Shown: positions 19,012 through 27,643 of the stretch, one piece after another
How the letters are laid out: every line of letters begins with the position of its first letter
How positions within the stretch are numbered: the first letter of the stretch is position 1
From: Massilia sp. CFBP 13721
Lineage (GTDB): Bacteria > Pseudomonadota > Gammaproteobacteria > Burkholderiales > Burkholderiaceae_D
Direction: 5' to 3'
Assembly (NCBI RefSeq): GCF_014842025.1
Contig: NZ_JACYUY010000001.1
Location: 294,751-358,750 of the forward strand
Length of the DNA stretch: 64,000 nucleotides
Translations under genes and position numbers: made by a program
Notes under the pieces: generated by a model
The model's database searches: none
What the model was told of the DNA's origin: nothing
What the model saw: the letters and a program-made list of their open reading frames with translations, nothing else

Positions 19012-19388
19012 GGTGACGACCTCGACCGAAAAAGCACAGTCTAGTGTGCTTCGGGAAGATGCCGTGCACGCTTAGCGGAACGCTGCCAGCGGTTGTACGA
19101 CAACATCAACCTGCACCGAGGCTGCCTCTTCCACGCACTTTCCTTGCACCATAATGGTGCAACCACCCTGTTCCCAACCACAAATCGCACCGTCACCGAC
19201 AATTTGTCTACACGAATTACAAAAAGAAATAATTTACTTGCGCTAAATATAATTTCAGCAATATTATCGCTCCAGCGACGTTGCTTAGCTTGCATCGAAG
19301 CCGCAGCCTCCCACGGGGCGCATCGCAAAAAACGGAAAGAAAAAGCACAACAACGCACCACTCCCAAATAGTCGCGAAAGGACATTGC
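19012..19388. other. intergenic region upstream of the dockerin metallopeptidase
   Basis: 377 nt without a gene. The middle (about 19195-19265) is markedly AT-rich for this genome and contains TATAAT at 19248-19253, a perfect -10 hexamer; no good -35 lies at 17 nt. AAAGGA precedes the ATG at 19389. It is the likely promoter region of the peptidase/cohesin pair. No operator could be defined. Confidence 0.45.
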
Positions 19389-22300
19389 ATGAGCAAGAAA
19401 GCCTCAACCCCGCCGGTCAACGGCAGGCTGCAACAGCGCACTTCCCCCGGCAAGCCGAGCTTGCTGGCCCTCTGCATTGTCCTCGCCTTCTCGGCCGGGG
19501 CGCCACTTGCCCAGGCCGCCGTGGCCGAAGGCCCGGCAGCGTCGGTGCAACGCGCCGCGTCGTTCTGGCAGGACGCCGCCGCACCGGCCGAAGCCGCCGG
19601 CAACAAGGCGCTGATGGGTAGCCAGAACGCCACCGTCGGCAAGGTCCCCGCCCTGCAACTCAAGCGCGTACGCGCCGCCACCCTCGACCTGGGCGGCATG
19701 CAGTCGCTGACCGCCGGTGCGCCTTCCGAAAGCGCCGGCCGCGCCATCGCCAGCCCGCTGACGGTTTCGCTGCCGCATCCGGACGGCGGCTACCAGCGCT
19801 TCACGCTGGTCGAATCGTCGATCATGGAACCGGGCCTAGCCGCCAAGCATCCCGAAATCAAGACCTACCGCGGCCAGGGCATCGATGATCCGAACGCCAC
19901 GCTGCGCATGGACATCACCCCGCTCGGCCTGCACGCCTCGGTGCGCTCGCCGAACGGCGGCTATTATGTCGACCCTTACTATCGCAACGACACCAGCGTC
20001 TACGTCAGCTATACCCGCGCCGACCTGATCAACAAGCGCGGCCCGCTGGTCGAGGGCGACCTGCATGAAGCGCAACTGAGCCTGTCGCGCTCGTTCTACA
20101 AGGAAGGCGACACGGTCGAGGTGCGCGGCGCGGGCTTCGCGCCTGGCGCCAGCGTCAGCGTCAGCGTGCGCGGCCAGGACGAAGCACTGGTCGTCGCCAA
20201 CGCCAGCGCCACCGCTGACAAGAATGGCGCGATCACCGTCAAGCTGCCGGCAGGCGCGGCACGCATCGGCTCTTACGAGCTGATCGCCACGTCCGGCGCC
20301 CAGACCACCTCGGCGCCGTTCCAGGTGATGGACGCCACCATGGTCGCGGACGTCGCCACCGGCACCATCCTGCGTACCTACCGCCTGGCGCTGGTCACCG
20401 ACCCTTCCTACGCCAACTATTTCGGCGCGGCCAACGTCACCGCTGCCAAGACCACGCTGATCAACCGCGTCACGCAAGTCTATGAAGACGAAACCGCGAT
20501 CCGTCTGGTGCTGATCGACGGCACCGACGCGCTGAACCTGAACACCCCGGCTCAAATGACCGGCGCCAATGGCCCTTGCGGCGGTTCCGCCTGCTACACC
20601 GCGACCCAGGCATCGACCTGCGGCAGCAGCACGCTGTCGCGCAACCGCATCGTCGCCGGCCTGCTGGCAGGCGCCAGCAACTTCGACGTCGGCCACATCG
20701 CCCTCGGCGTGGACGGCGGCGGCATCGCCAGCCTGGGCGTCGTCGGCGGCACCAGCAAGGCGCAGGGTTGCACCGGCCTGCCTGAGCCGACCGGCGACTT
20801 CTTCGCCGTCGACTACGTCGCGCACGAACTGGGCCACCAGTTCTCGGGCAACCACACCTTCAACGGCACGCTCGGCAGCTGCAGCGGCACCAATCGAAAT
20901 CCGGGCACCTCGGTCGAACCGGGCAGCGGCTCGTCGATCATGGCCTACGCCGGCATCTGCAGCACCGACAACCTGCAGAACCACAGCGATCCATACTGGT
21001 CGCAGCGCAGCTTCGAAGAGATCGTCGCCCTGACCTCGAGCGCCGAATCGACCCTGAGCGAAATCCAGATGGCGGCGCTGACCGGCTTCGCCACCAATGG
21101 ACAGCAGTTCCAGGTCAGCTACAACGGCAACCTGTCGGTCCCGATCATCCGCGGCACCAACTTCACCGTCGCCGGCATCAAGGCAGCGATCGAAGGCATC
21201 GCAGGTTGGCCGGCGGGCGCCACGGTAACTGCCAGTACGGTCGGCGATACCGCTTTCACGGTGACCTTCGGCGGCACGCTGGCGGGCGTCAATGTCCCGA
21301 TGCTGCAGCTGACGAACTGCACCACCGGCTGCAGCGGCTACTTCGGCGAAATCACCGCCGGCGGCCCGACCACGCGCCGCGGCGCGGTCTCCAACCTCGG
21401 CAACACGGCGCCGGTCGTGACCGTCCCGACGACCTACACGATCCCGGTGCGCACGCCGTTCGCCCTGACCGGCAGCGCGACCGACGGCGACGGCGACGCG
21501 CTCACCTACATGTGGGAACAGACCGATCGCGGCGCCGCCACCGGCACCTCGCTGACCAACAACGTCAAGACCAATGGTCCGCTGTTCCGCCAGTTCGGCA
21601 CCCGCGCCATCGTCTCGACCGCGCAGGCGCTCGAGTACAACTCGCCGGGCCAGAACCACACGACGGCCGATCCGACCCGTGTGTTCCCCGACATGGCGCA
21701 GATCCTGGCGAACAACACCAATGCCGAGACCGGCGCCTGCCCGGTTGCCTCCAACCCGATCACCGCCGCCCAGATCGACTGCTTCTCGGAGTTCCTGCCA
21801 ACCCCGGCCTACGTCGGCTTTGCCGGCGTGAACGCCTCGCCGGTGTCGCTGAACTTCAAGCTGACGGCGCGTGACGGCCGCGGTGGCGTCAACAGCGCCA
21901 CCACGAGCCTGGTGCTGGCGCAAGGCGCCGGTCCGTTCCTGGTGACGTCGCAGAACACGGCGGCGACCGTCGATGCGGGCACCAACCAGACCGTGACCTG
22001 GAGCGTGGCCAACACCAATGCGGCGCCGGTCAACACGGCCAACGTGCGCATCACCCTGTCGAGCGACGGCGGCCAGACCTTCCCGTACGTGCTGGCCGAG
22101 TCGGTGCCGAACAACGGCAGCGCCAGCGTCCGGATGCCGGCCATCGCCACCCAGGCGGCGCGCATCAAGGTCGAAGCCATCGGCAACGTCTTCTTCGACG
22201 TCTCGAACGCCAACTTCACGCTCGGCCTGCGCGGCGACGTGAACGGCGACGGCGCGCTCAACTGCGCCGACCTGTCGATCGTCAAGGCGTCGCTGAACAA

Positions 22301-22418
22301 GCGCGTCGGCCAGCCAGGCTTCGATCCGCGTGCCGACCTCACTGGCGACGGCGTGGTCGACCTGCGCGACGTCGTCTTCGTGACGCAGCGCCTGCCGAAA
22401 GATTCGGCTTGCAACTGA
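19389..22418 (+). CDS. secreted reprolysin-like zinc metallopeptidase with C-terminal dockerin
   Basis: 1009 aa. An N-terminal signal peptide (SLLALCIVLAFSAGAPLAQA) is followed by a propeptide-like region and a Big/IPT-like segment (about 225-320). The catalytic domain carries HELGHQFSGNH (His479, Glu480, His483, His489), the extended zinc motif of metzincins, with the Met-turn SIMAYAG downstream. This matches the reprolysin-like M12B group. Further beta domains follow, including a cadherin-like stretch (TGSATDGDGDALTYMWEQ). Residues 949-1009 are a type I dockerin: two calcium loops, DVNGDGALNCADLS and DLTGDGVVDLRDVV, each followed by a helix. Dockerins bind cohesins, and the next gene encodes a cohesin-like protein. 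The start has AAAGGA upstream; an open frame above it is ignored. Confidence 0.9.
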   Translation: MSKKASTPPVNGRLQQRTSPGKPSLLALCIVLAFSAGAPLAQAAVAEGPAASVQRAASFWQDAAAPAEAAGNKALMGSQNATVGKVPALQLKRVRAATLDLGGMQSLTAGAPSESAGRAIASPLTVSLPHPDGGYQRFTLVESSIMEPGLAAKHPEIKTYRGQGIDDPNATLRMDITPLGLHASVRSPNGGYYVDPYYRNDTSVYVSYTRADLINKRGPLVEGDLHEAQLSLSRSFYKEGDTVEVRGAGFAPGASVSVSVRGQDEALVVANASATADKNGAITVKLPAGAARIGSYELIATSGAQTTSAPFQVMDATMVADVATGTILRTYRLALVTDPSYANYFGAANVTAAKTTLINRVTQVYEDETAIRLVLIDGTDALNLNTPAQMTGANGPCGGSACYTATQASTCGSSTLSRNRIVAGLLAGASNFDVGHIALGVDGGGIASLGVVGGTSKAQGCTGLPEPTGDFFAVDYVAHELGHQFSGNHTFNGTLGSCSGTNRNPGTSVEPGSGSSIMAYAGICSTDNLQNHSDPYWSQRSFEEIVALTSSAESTLSEIQMAALTGFATNGQQFQVSYNGNLSVPIIRGTNFTVAGIKAAIEGIAGWPAGATVTASTVGDTAFTVTFGGTLAGVNVPMLQLTNCTTGCSGYFGEITAGGPTTRRGAVSNLGNTAPVVTVPTTYTIPVRTPFALTGSATDGDGDALTYMWEQTDRGAATGTSLTNNVKTNGPLFRQFGTRAIVSTAQALEYNSPGQNHTTADPTRVFPDMAQILANNTNAETGACPVASNPITAAQIDCFSEFLPTPAYVGFAGVNASPVSLNFKLTARDGRGGVNSATTSLVLAQGAGPFLVTSQNTAATVDAGTNQTVTWSVANTNAAPVNTANVRITLSSDGGQTFPYVLAESVPNNGSASVRMPAIATQAARIKVEAIGNVFFDVSNANFTLGLRGDVNGDGALNCADLSIVKASLNKRVGQPGFDPRADLTGDGVVDLRDVVFVTQRLPKDSACN

Positions 22419-22450
22419 TGCAGCGCCCTCGCGGGCGATAGTGAAACCCG

Positions 22451-22478
22451 GCCGGCCGGAGTTGTTCATCCGGCCGGC
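22451..22478 (+). other. strong stem-loop between peptidase and cohesin genes
   Basis: Perfect 10-bp stem GCCGGCCGGA / TCCGGCCGGC (22451-22460 and 22469-22478) with an 8-nt loop, lying in the 96-nt gap. No T-run follows, so it is not a classical terminator. It could stabilise the mRNA or set the ratio of the two proteins. Confidence 0.6.
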
Positions 22479-22514
22479 ATTCGAACCGAACACCCGATTT
22501 TCAAGGATTAAGTA

Positions 22515-23120
22515 ATGACCAAGTGGAAAAACTTCCTGGCCGCCGCACTGCTGGCCGCTACCTCGCAAGCCTGGGCCGTCCCAACCCTGAGCGCCACCAC
22601 CACGCCGAACCCGACCACGCCGGGTTCGTCCGTCAACGTCAACGTCAGCATCACCGATATCGTCGACCTGTATGCCTATCAGTTCACGCTGAACTACAAC
22701 GCCAGCCTGCTGCAGGCGACCGGCGTCACCGAAGGCAGCTTCCTGGGCACCGTCGGCTCGACCAGCTGGTATGCCGGCGACATCGACAACACCGCGGGCA
22801 CCATCTCGCTGATTCTCAGCTCCCTGTACGGCGACAGCGCAGGCGCGTCGGGCAGCGGCAGCCTGGCCAGCATCATGTTCCAGACCACCGGCACCGGCAA
22901 CGCTGCCGTGTCGTTCTCGGACCTGATTTTCTTCGACAGCGCCTTCGGCGAGATTGCCGTCACCGCCACCCCGCTGGTGATCGGCATCGAAACGCCGACG
23001 GGTCCGGTCGATCCAGGCACCCCTGGCGAAGTGCCGGAGCCGGCCAGCCTGGCGCTGTTCGCGATCGGCCTGGCCGGGGCGTCCGCTCTGCGCCGCCGCG
23101 CGCAGGCACCACGCGCCTGA
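22515..23120 (+). CDS. cohesin-domain protein with PEP-CTERM sorting signal
   Basis: 201 aa. The signal peptide ends near SQAWA (about residue 21). Residues about 25-150 have the pattern of a cohesin: TPGSSVNVNVSITDIVDLYA, then YQFTLNYNASLLQATGV, GTISLILSSLYGDSAG and GSLASIMFQTTGTG. Residues 173-201 are a PEP-CTERM tail: VPEP, a hydrophobic helix (SLALFAIGLAGASAL), then an RRR cluster. This tail is processed by exosortase in exopolysaccharide-producing Gram-negatives. The protein is therefore predicted to be a small surface anchor with one cohesin. Placed directly after a dockerin-bearing protease, its obvious ligand is that dockerin (inference). No exosortase gene lies in the window. A ribosome site (AAGGA) precedes the ATG. 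Confidence 0.85.
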   Translation: MTKWKNFLAAALLAATSQAWAVPTLSATTTPNPTTPGSSVNVNVSITDIVDLYAYQFTLNYNASLLQATGVTEGSFLGTVGSTSWYAGDIDNTAGTISLILSSLYGDSAGASGSGSLASIMFQTTGTGNAAVSFSDLIFFDSAFGEIAVTATPLVIGIETPTGPVDPGTPGEVPEPASLALFAIGLAGASALRRRAQAPRA

Positions 23121-23128
23121 TGCCCGGG

Positions 23129-23149
23129 GCGGGCTGACCCTCAGCCCGC
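23129..23149 (+). terminator. likely terminator after the cohesin gene
   Basis: Perfect 9-bp stem GCGGGCTGA / TCAGCCCGC with a CCC loop, 8 nt after the stop codon and followed by TCTTGT. A second stem (CGACAGGGC / GCCCTGTCG, 23159-23182) follows within 10 nt, so the two together probably end transcription. Confidence 0.6.
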
Positions 23150-23182
23150 TCTTGTACCCGACAGGGCCGCCGCGCCCTGTCG

Positions 23183-23526
23183 ACCTTCCTGCCCCCCCCC
23201 TTCCGATCGTTTGTCCTCCCCGCTGCGCGCTACGCAGGGCGCTGGCGCGTCATCGCTCGCCCGTATTCCCGGCACGCTCCCCGTCAGCCTGAACCGGCTG
23301 TTTCGAGGCAATAATACATCCCTGAAAGATTCAGTAGTAAAATATACGGATGTAACCGGATTACACCGTTGCCGCGCCGGGCGAATTCGCACCGCCGGGC
23401 GTCACGAGCCGTGTCGACGAGACTTCGACTACCTCCGAGCTCAGCCAAGCTGGCCATCAGAATCCAGCCGCGTGTTCCTGTTTTTCAGTGCATTTGTCGT
23501 CCCAGTCCAAGATTCGGAAATATCCC
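23183..23526. other. intergenic region upstream of mqo
   Basis: 344 nt with no supported gene. It includes a C9 tract (about 23192-23200) and an AT-rich stretch at 23310-23350 (with AAAATAT) that could hold the mqo promoter. The palindrome described at 23351-23365 lies directly behind it. Confidence 0.4.
23351..23365. promoter_or_regulatory. possible operator TGTAA-N5-TTACA
   Basis: Perfect 5-bp inverted repeat with a 5-nt spacer (TGTAACCGGATTACA) just downstream of the AT-rich putative promoter and 160 nt before the mqo start. The form fits a dimeric regulator site; which regulator is not known. Confidence 0.3.
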
Positions 23527-25095
23527 ATGCGTAAATTGCTACCCGTTGTACTCTCCTGTTCGCTCATCGCCGCCTGCGACAAGGCGCCGCCCGCATCGAA
23601 TGACAAGCCGGTCGACGTGGTCCTGATCGGGGCCGGCGTGATGAGCGCCACCCTCGGCACCATGCTCACCGAACTGCAGCCCGACCTGAAGGTCGAGATG
23701 TTCGAGCGCCTCGATGCGGTCGCCGCCGAAAGTTCCGACGCGATGAACAACGCCGGCACCGGCCACTCGGCGTTCATGGAACTCAACTACACGCCCGACC
23801 TGCCCGACGGCAGCATCGAGACGAAAAAGGCGGTCGACATCAACGAACAGTTTGAGGTCTCGAAACAGTTCTGGGCCTACCAGGTCAGGCAGGGCGCCAT
23901 TCCCGATGCGCGGACCTTCATCAACAACGTGCCGCACATGAGCTTCGTGTGGGGCGACGACAACATCAACTTCCTGCGCAAGCGCTACGCCGCCCTGCAG
24001 AAGGAAAACCTGTTCAAGGGCATGCTCTACAGCGAAGACCACGCGCAGATCGCCAAGTGGGCGCCGCTCGTCATGAACGGCCGCGACCAGAACCAGAAAG
24101 TCGCCGCCACCCGCATGGAAATCGGTACCGACGTCAACTACGGCACCCTGACCCGCACCATGGTCAGGAACCTGACCGAGAACAAGCACATGGGGCTGCA
24201 CCTGCGCAGCGAGGTACGCGACATCAAGCGCGGCAACGACGGCACCTGGCTCGTCACCGTGAAAGATCTCGCGAGCGACAAGCTGTCGACCGTGCGCGCG
24301 AAGTTCGTGTTCGTCGGCGCCGGCGGCGGCGCGTTGCCGCTGCTCGAGAAGTCGGGCATCCCGGAAGCCAAGGGCTTCGGCGGCGTGCCGGTTGGCGGCC
24401 AGTTCCTGGTGACGAACAATCCCGCGCTGGTCAACCAGCACCACGCGAAAGTCTACGGCAAGGCCTCGGTCGGTTCGCCGCCGATGTCGGTGCCGCACCT
24501 CGACACCCGCATCATCGACGGCAAGAAGACCCTGCTGTTCGGGCCGTTCGCGACCTTCTCGACCAAGTTCCTGAAGAACGGTTCGTGGATCGACCTGCCG
24601 GCCTCGATGGGCAGCGACAACCTGCGTCCGATGATGCAGGCGGGCTACGACAACATCCCGCTGACGAAGTACCTGGTCGAGCAGGTAATGCTCAATCCCG
24701 AAGACCGCCTGGCGACGCTGAAGGAATACATGCCGAACGCCAGGCTCGAAGACTGGACCCTGGCCACCGCCGGCCAGCGCGTGCAGATCGTCAAGGACTC
24801 GCCGAAGGGCGGCCTGCTGCAGTTCGGTACCGAAGTCGTCGGCGCCGCCGACGGCAGCATCGTCGCCCTGCTGGGCGCCTCGCCGGGCGCCTCGACCGCC
24901 GCGCCGATCATGCTCAAGGTGCTCAAGCAGTCCGCGTTCAAGGGCCAGCTCGAGACCCCGGCCTGGCAGGCGAAAATGAAGGAGATGATCCCTTCGTATG
25001 GCTTGAAGCTCAACAGCGACCCGGCGCTGGCCAACCGCGTGCGCCGCGCCAGCAGCGAAGCGCTCGGGCTGAAGGCGATTACGCTGGATGAGTAA
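23527..25095 (+). CDS. mqo: malate:quinone oxidoreductase with lipoprotein signal
   Basis: 522 aa FAD enzyme that oxidises malate to oxaloacetate and passes electrons to quinone. The FAD-binding loop [17 protein letters not shown] starts near residue 30. Family motifs follow: [23 protein letters not shown], the [13 protein letters not shown] region, [16 protein letters not shown] and the C-terminal GASPGASTA. Oddly, the protein begins with a classical lipoprotein signal: MRKLLPVV, a hydrophobic stretch, then LIAAC with Cys17 followed by Asp18. Mqo is normally a peripheral protein on the cytoplasmic face, so this copy is predicted to sit on the periplasmic face of the inner membrane. An alternative is a start downstream, but no suitable start codon precedes the FAD loop. 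Confidence 0.92.
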   Translation: MRKLLPVVLSCSLIAACDKAPPASNDKPVDVVLIGAGVMSATLGTMLTELQPDLKVEMFERLDAVAAESSDAMNNAGTGHSAFMELNYTPDLPDGSIETKKAVDINEQFEVSKQFWAYQVRQGAIPDARTFINNVPHMSFVWGDDNINFLRKRYAALQKENLFKGMLYSEDHAQIAKWAPLVMNGRDQNQKVAATRMEIGTDVNYGTLTRTMVRNLTENKHMGLHLRSEVRDIKRGNDGTWLVTVKDLASDKLSTVRAKFVFVGAGGGALPLLEKSGIPEAKGFGGVPVGGQFLVTNNPALVNQHHAKVYGKASVGSPPMSVPHLDTRIIDGKKTLLFGPFATFSTKFLKNGSWIDLPASMGSDNLRPMMQAGYDNIPLTKYLVEQVMLNPEDRLATLKEYMPNARLEDWTLATAGQRVQIVKDSPKGGLLQFGTEVVGAADGSIVALLGASPGASTAAPIMLKVLKQSAFKGQLETPAWQAKMKEMIPSYGLKLNSDPALANRVRRASSEALGLKAITLDE

Positions 25096-25101
25096 GCAGT
25101 T

Positions 25102-25189
25102 GTAGGGTGGGCTCTCGAGCCCACGCGGTACAACGCATCCATCTCGAAACGCCACGGTACAACCGCGTGGGCACAAGTGCCCACCCTAC
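25102..25189. repeat. inverted pair of GTAGGGTGGGC-type intergenic repeats
   Basis: Two 28-bp arms (25102-25129 and 25162-25189) are inverted copies: GTAGGGTGGGC, a few variable bases, then GCCCACGCGGT. The left arm also forms its own hairpin (GTGGGCT-CTCG-AGCCCAC). The 32 nt between the arms partly recur downstream (CATCTCGAAACGC compared with CATTTCGAGACGC at about 25210). A related unit lies at 62373-62400. This repeat type is widespread between genes in beta- and gammaproteobacteria. Confidence 0.75.
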
Positions 25190-25263
25190 AAAACCGGTAC
25201 CGCGCAAGCATTTCGAGACGCGACGGAATGACCGCGCAGGCAAAGCCATCCCGCAAAATCGAG

Positions 25264-25289
25264 GCCCCTGTTCGCAGGGGCTTTTTTTT
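25264..25289 (+). terminator. Rho-independent terminator downstream of mqo
   Basis: Stem GCCCCTG / CAGGGGC with a TTCG tetraloop (25264-25281), followed by eight T. It is the clearest intrinsic terminator in the window and ends plus-strand transcription from mqo before the TRIC-family gene. Confidence 0.9.
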
Positions 25290-25364
25290 ACGCGCTTCTC
25301 AACCCCTGTACGGACGCGTTATCATTGCGGGTTCCGCCGCAATCCCACAGCAAAGGTCGTAACA

Positions 25365-26060
25365 GTGTTCGATGTTCTCTCGCTCGACATGGGCGCCGCC
25401 ATGAAGACCCTCGTGCTCACGCTCGACCTGGTCGGCACCTTCGTCTTCGCCCTGTCCGGCGCCACCGCCGGCGCGCGCCGCCGTCTCGACATCTTCGGGG
25501 TGCTGGTGCTGTCGTTCGTCGCCGCCAACTCGGGCGGCATCGTGCGCGACCTCCTGATCGGCGCCGCGCCGCCGGCCGCGATCAGCGACTGGCGCTACCT
25601 GGCCGTCTCGCTGCTGGCCGGCGTCGTCATCTTCTTCTGGTACCCGCTGATCAACCGCCTGCGCTCGCCGGTGCTGTTCTTCGACGCCGTCGGCCTGGCG
25701 CTGTTCTGTGTCGCCGGCGCGCAAAAGGCGCTGGTGTACGGGCTCGAACCGGTGATGGCGGCCCTGCTCGGCATGCTGACGGGGATCGGCGGCGGCATCG
25801 CGCGCGACGTGCTGCTGTCGAACGTGCCGGCCGTGTTCAGGTCGGACATCTACGCCGTCGCCGCCCTCGCCGGCGCCGCCGTGGTCGTGATCGGCGACGC
25901 CCTGCAACTGCCGACCACCGCCACCGCGGTGGCCGGCGCGCTCCTGTGCTTCGGCCTGCGCATGCTGGCTGTGAGGTACGACTGGCACCTGCCGCATGCG
26001 CGCGTGCCGGAACAGGCGAGCAGCCAGCGCGAAGTCGACGAGCGCGACGATAACCGCTGA
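25365..26060 (+). CDS. trimeric intracellular cation (TRIC) channel family protein
   Basis: 231 aa inner-membrane protein of the YadS/YicG (UPF0126) family, now known as bacterial TRIC channels. It has two repeated blocks of three helices, each with the family glycine motif: FALSGATAGARRRLDIFGVLVLSFVAANSGGIVRDLLIG and FCVAGAQKALVYGLEPVMAALLGMLTGIGGGIARDVLL. A GTG start at 25365 is chosen because AAAGG lies 7 nt upstream; an in-frame ATG at 25389 is possible. The hydrophilic C-terminus is rich in charged residues. Confidence 0.88.
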   Translation: MFDVLSLDMGAAMKTLVLTLDLVGTFVFALSGATAGARRRLDIFGVLVLSFVAANSGGIVRDLLIGAAPPAAISDWRYLAVSLLAGVVIFFWYPLINRLRSPVLFFDAVGLALFCVAGAQKALVYGLEPVMAALLGMLTGIGGGIARDVLLSNVPAVFRSDIYAVAALAGAAVVVIGDALQLPTTATAVAGALLCFGLRMLAVRYDWHLPHARVPEQASSQREVDERDDNR

Positions 26061-26170
26061 GGTTCGCAGGCCGGCGGACACGCCTGTCTGGGCGAGTGTA
26101 AAAAACACGATAAGTTGCACGACGACAAATAATTTTATAAATCCGATCATTCTGGTGCCGGCTCGATGTG

Positions 26171-27643
26171 ATGCCGGCCGCCGCTGAAGCGCATTCAGCG
26201 ACCACCAGAAAGCATCGCGTGCAAACTCACCTCATTACCTGGGCACGGCCCCGGCTCCGTACCACCCCCGCAGCCACCGGCGCCGCCGGCGCCGCCATCC
26301 GGCGCCGCATCGTTCTCGTCGACCTGTACTGGACCCGCGACAAGGATCCGCGCGTACCGCTGGGCCATGCCTCGCTACTGGCCACGCTTCGCTCCGATCC
26401 GGCCATCGAGGCACGCTCGGTGGTGCTGGCGGTGAACGAGCAGATACCCGTCGCCGCGATCGCCCGGCGCATCCTCGCCGAAGCCGCGGGCCTGGACGAC
26501 GACCGGATCGATATCGCCGTCGGCGCCTACGTCTGGAACGAGGGCATCGTGCAGGAACTGCTGCCGCTGCTGCGCTTTGCGGGCTTCGCGGGCCGCATCA
26601 TCCTTGGCGGCCCGCAGGTGTCGTATGTCGACACGGGCCTCGAACGCCTGTACCCGGACGCCGACCTGTTCATCCGCGGCCACGCCGAAACAGCCCTGCT
26701 CGAAGCGGTGCGCAGCGCTGGACGGACCGCGATCCGCGGCGTGCATTACGCCGGCACGCTGGACCGCAACGAGCAGGCCAGCGCCCCGCTGGAAGGCTTG
26801 CCGTCGCCGCTGATCGAGCGCCTGATCGGCCCGGCGCAGCAGGACTTCCTGCGCTGGGAGACCCGGCGCGGCTGCCAGTTTAAGTGCAGTTTTTGCCAGC
26901 ACCGCCAGAAGGACGCCCAGGCGCCACGCGAAACCTTTCCCGCCACACGCCTGTTCGACGAGATCGACCTGATTTGCCGGGCCGGCGTGCGCGAACTGGC
27001 GGTGCTCGATCCGGTCTTCAATACCAATGAAGACGAGGGCCACGCAGTGCGTGTGCTGGAGCGCTTCGCGGCGAACGGCTACCGGGGACGGATCTCGCTG
27101 CAATGCCGCGCCGAACTGGTCGATGCCGCCTTCCTCGCGGTGGCGCGCCGCCTGGATGTCTGCCTCGAGTTCGGCCTGCAAACCATCCACAAGAACGAAC
27201 AACGGGCGATCGAGCGGATAAACAGCCTCGACAAGGTGGACGCGGCCCTGGCGCACGTGCGCGCCCTGGAAATCGACCATGAAGTCTCCCTCATTTTCGG
27301 GCTACCGGAACAGACGCTCGACGCATTCATCGCTTCGGTCGGCTGGTGCCTCGAACGCCGGGTCCCGGTCATCAAGGCCTTTCCCCTGCTCCTGCTGCGC
27401 GGCACGAAAATGGACCTCGAGCGCGCGCGCTGGGGCCTGGTCGTCGAAGGCGCCACCATGCCGCAAGTGGTCGCATCGAACACCTTCACGCGTGCGGAGT
27501 GGCAGAAGATGAACGCCATCTCGCAGGCACTGCGCGAGACCGAAGGCGCGCACCCGCCCTTGCAGGCACTGCTGGCGCTGGCCGATGCGGTCGGCCTCGA
27601 TCCGGCGCGCTGGCAGCCTGGCCTGGCCGGGGAGGCGGCATGA
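26171..27643 (+). CDS. B12-binding-domain radical SAM protein
   Basis: 490 aa. Residues about 45-170 form a cobalamin-binding-like domain (RRIVLVDLYWTRDKDP, GRIILGGPQVSYVDTGLERLYP) without an obvious DxHxxG, so cobalamin binding is uncertain. The radical SAM core follows with the cluster-binding Cys235, Cys239, Cys242 in RRGCQFKCSFCQH. LQCRAELVDAAFL and LEFGLQTIHKNEQRAIERIN follow as in the Elp3/MiaB-like fold, and GLPEQTLDAFIASVGWCLERRVPVI later in the barrel. The start is uncertain: the first ATG has no clear ribosome site, and a GTG at 26219 would shorten it by 16 residues. The stop overlaps the next gene by ATGA. The substrate is unknown. Confidence 0.82.
   Translation: MPAAAEAHSATTRKHRVQTHLITWARPRLRTTPAATGAAGAAIRRRIVLVDLYWTRDKDPRVPLGHASLLATLRSDPAIEARSVVLAVNEQIPVAAIARRILAEAAGLDDDRIDIAVGAYVWNEGIVQELLPLLRFAGFAGRIILGGPQVSYVDTGLERLYPDADLFIRGHAETALLEAVRSAGRTAIRGVHYAGTLDRNEQASAPLEGLPSPLIERLIGPAQQDFLRWETRRGCQFKCSFCQHRQKDAQAPRETFPATRLFDEIDLICRAGVRELAVLDPVFNTNEDEGHAVRVLERFAANGYRGRISLQCRAELVDAAFLAVARRLDVCLEFGLQTIHKNEQRAIERINSLDKVDAALAHVRALEIDHEVSLIFGLPEQTLDAFIASVGWCLERRVPVIKAFPLLLLRGTKMDLERARWGLVVEGATMPQVVASNTFTRAEWQKMNAISQALRETEGAHPPLQALLALADAVGLDPARWQPGLAGEAA

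Noticed and set aside
19836..22568. 910-codon open frame on the minus strand opposite the metallopeptidase
   Set aside because: The plus strand encodes clear peptidase and dockerin domains; the antisense product has no recognisable feature.
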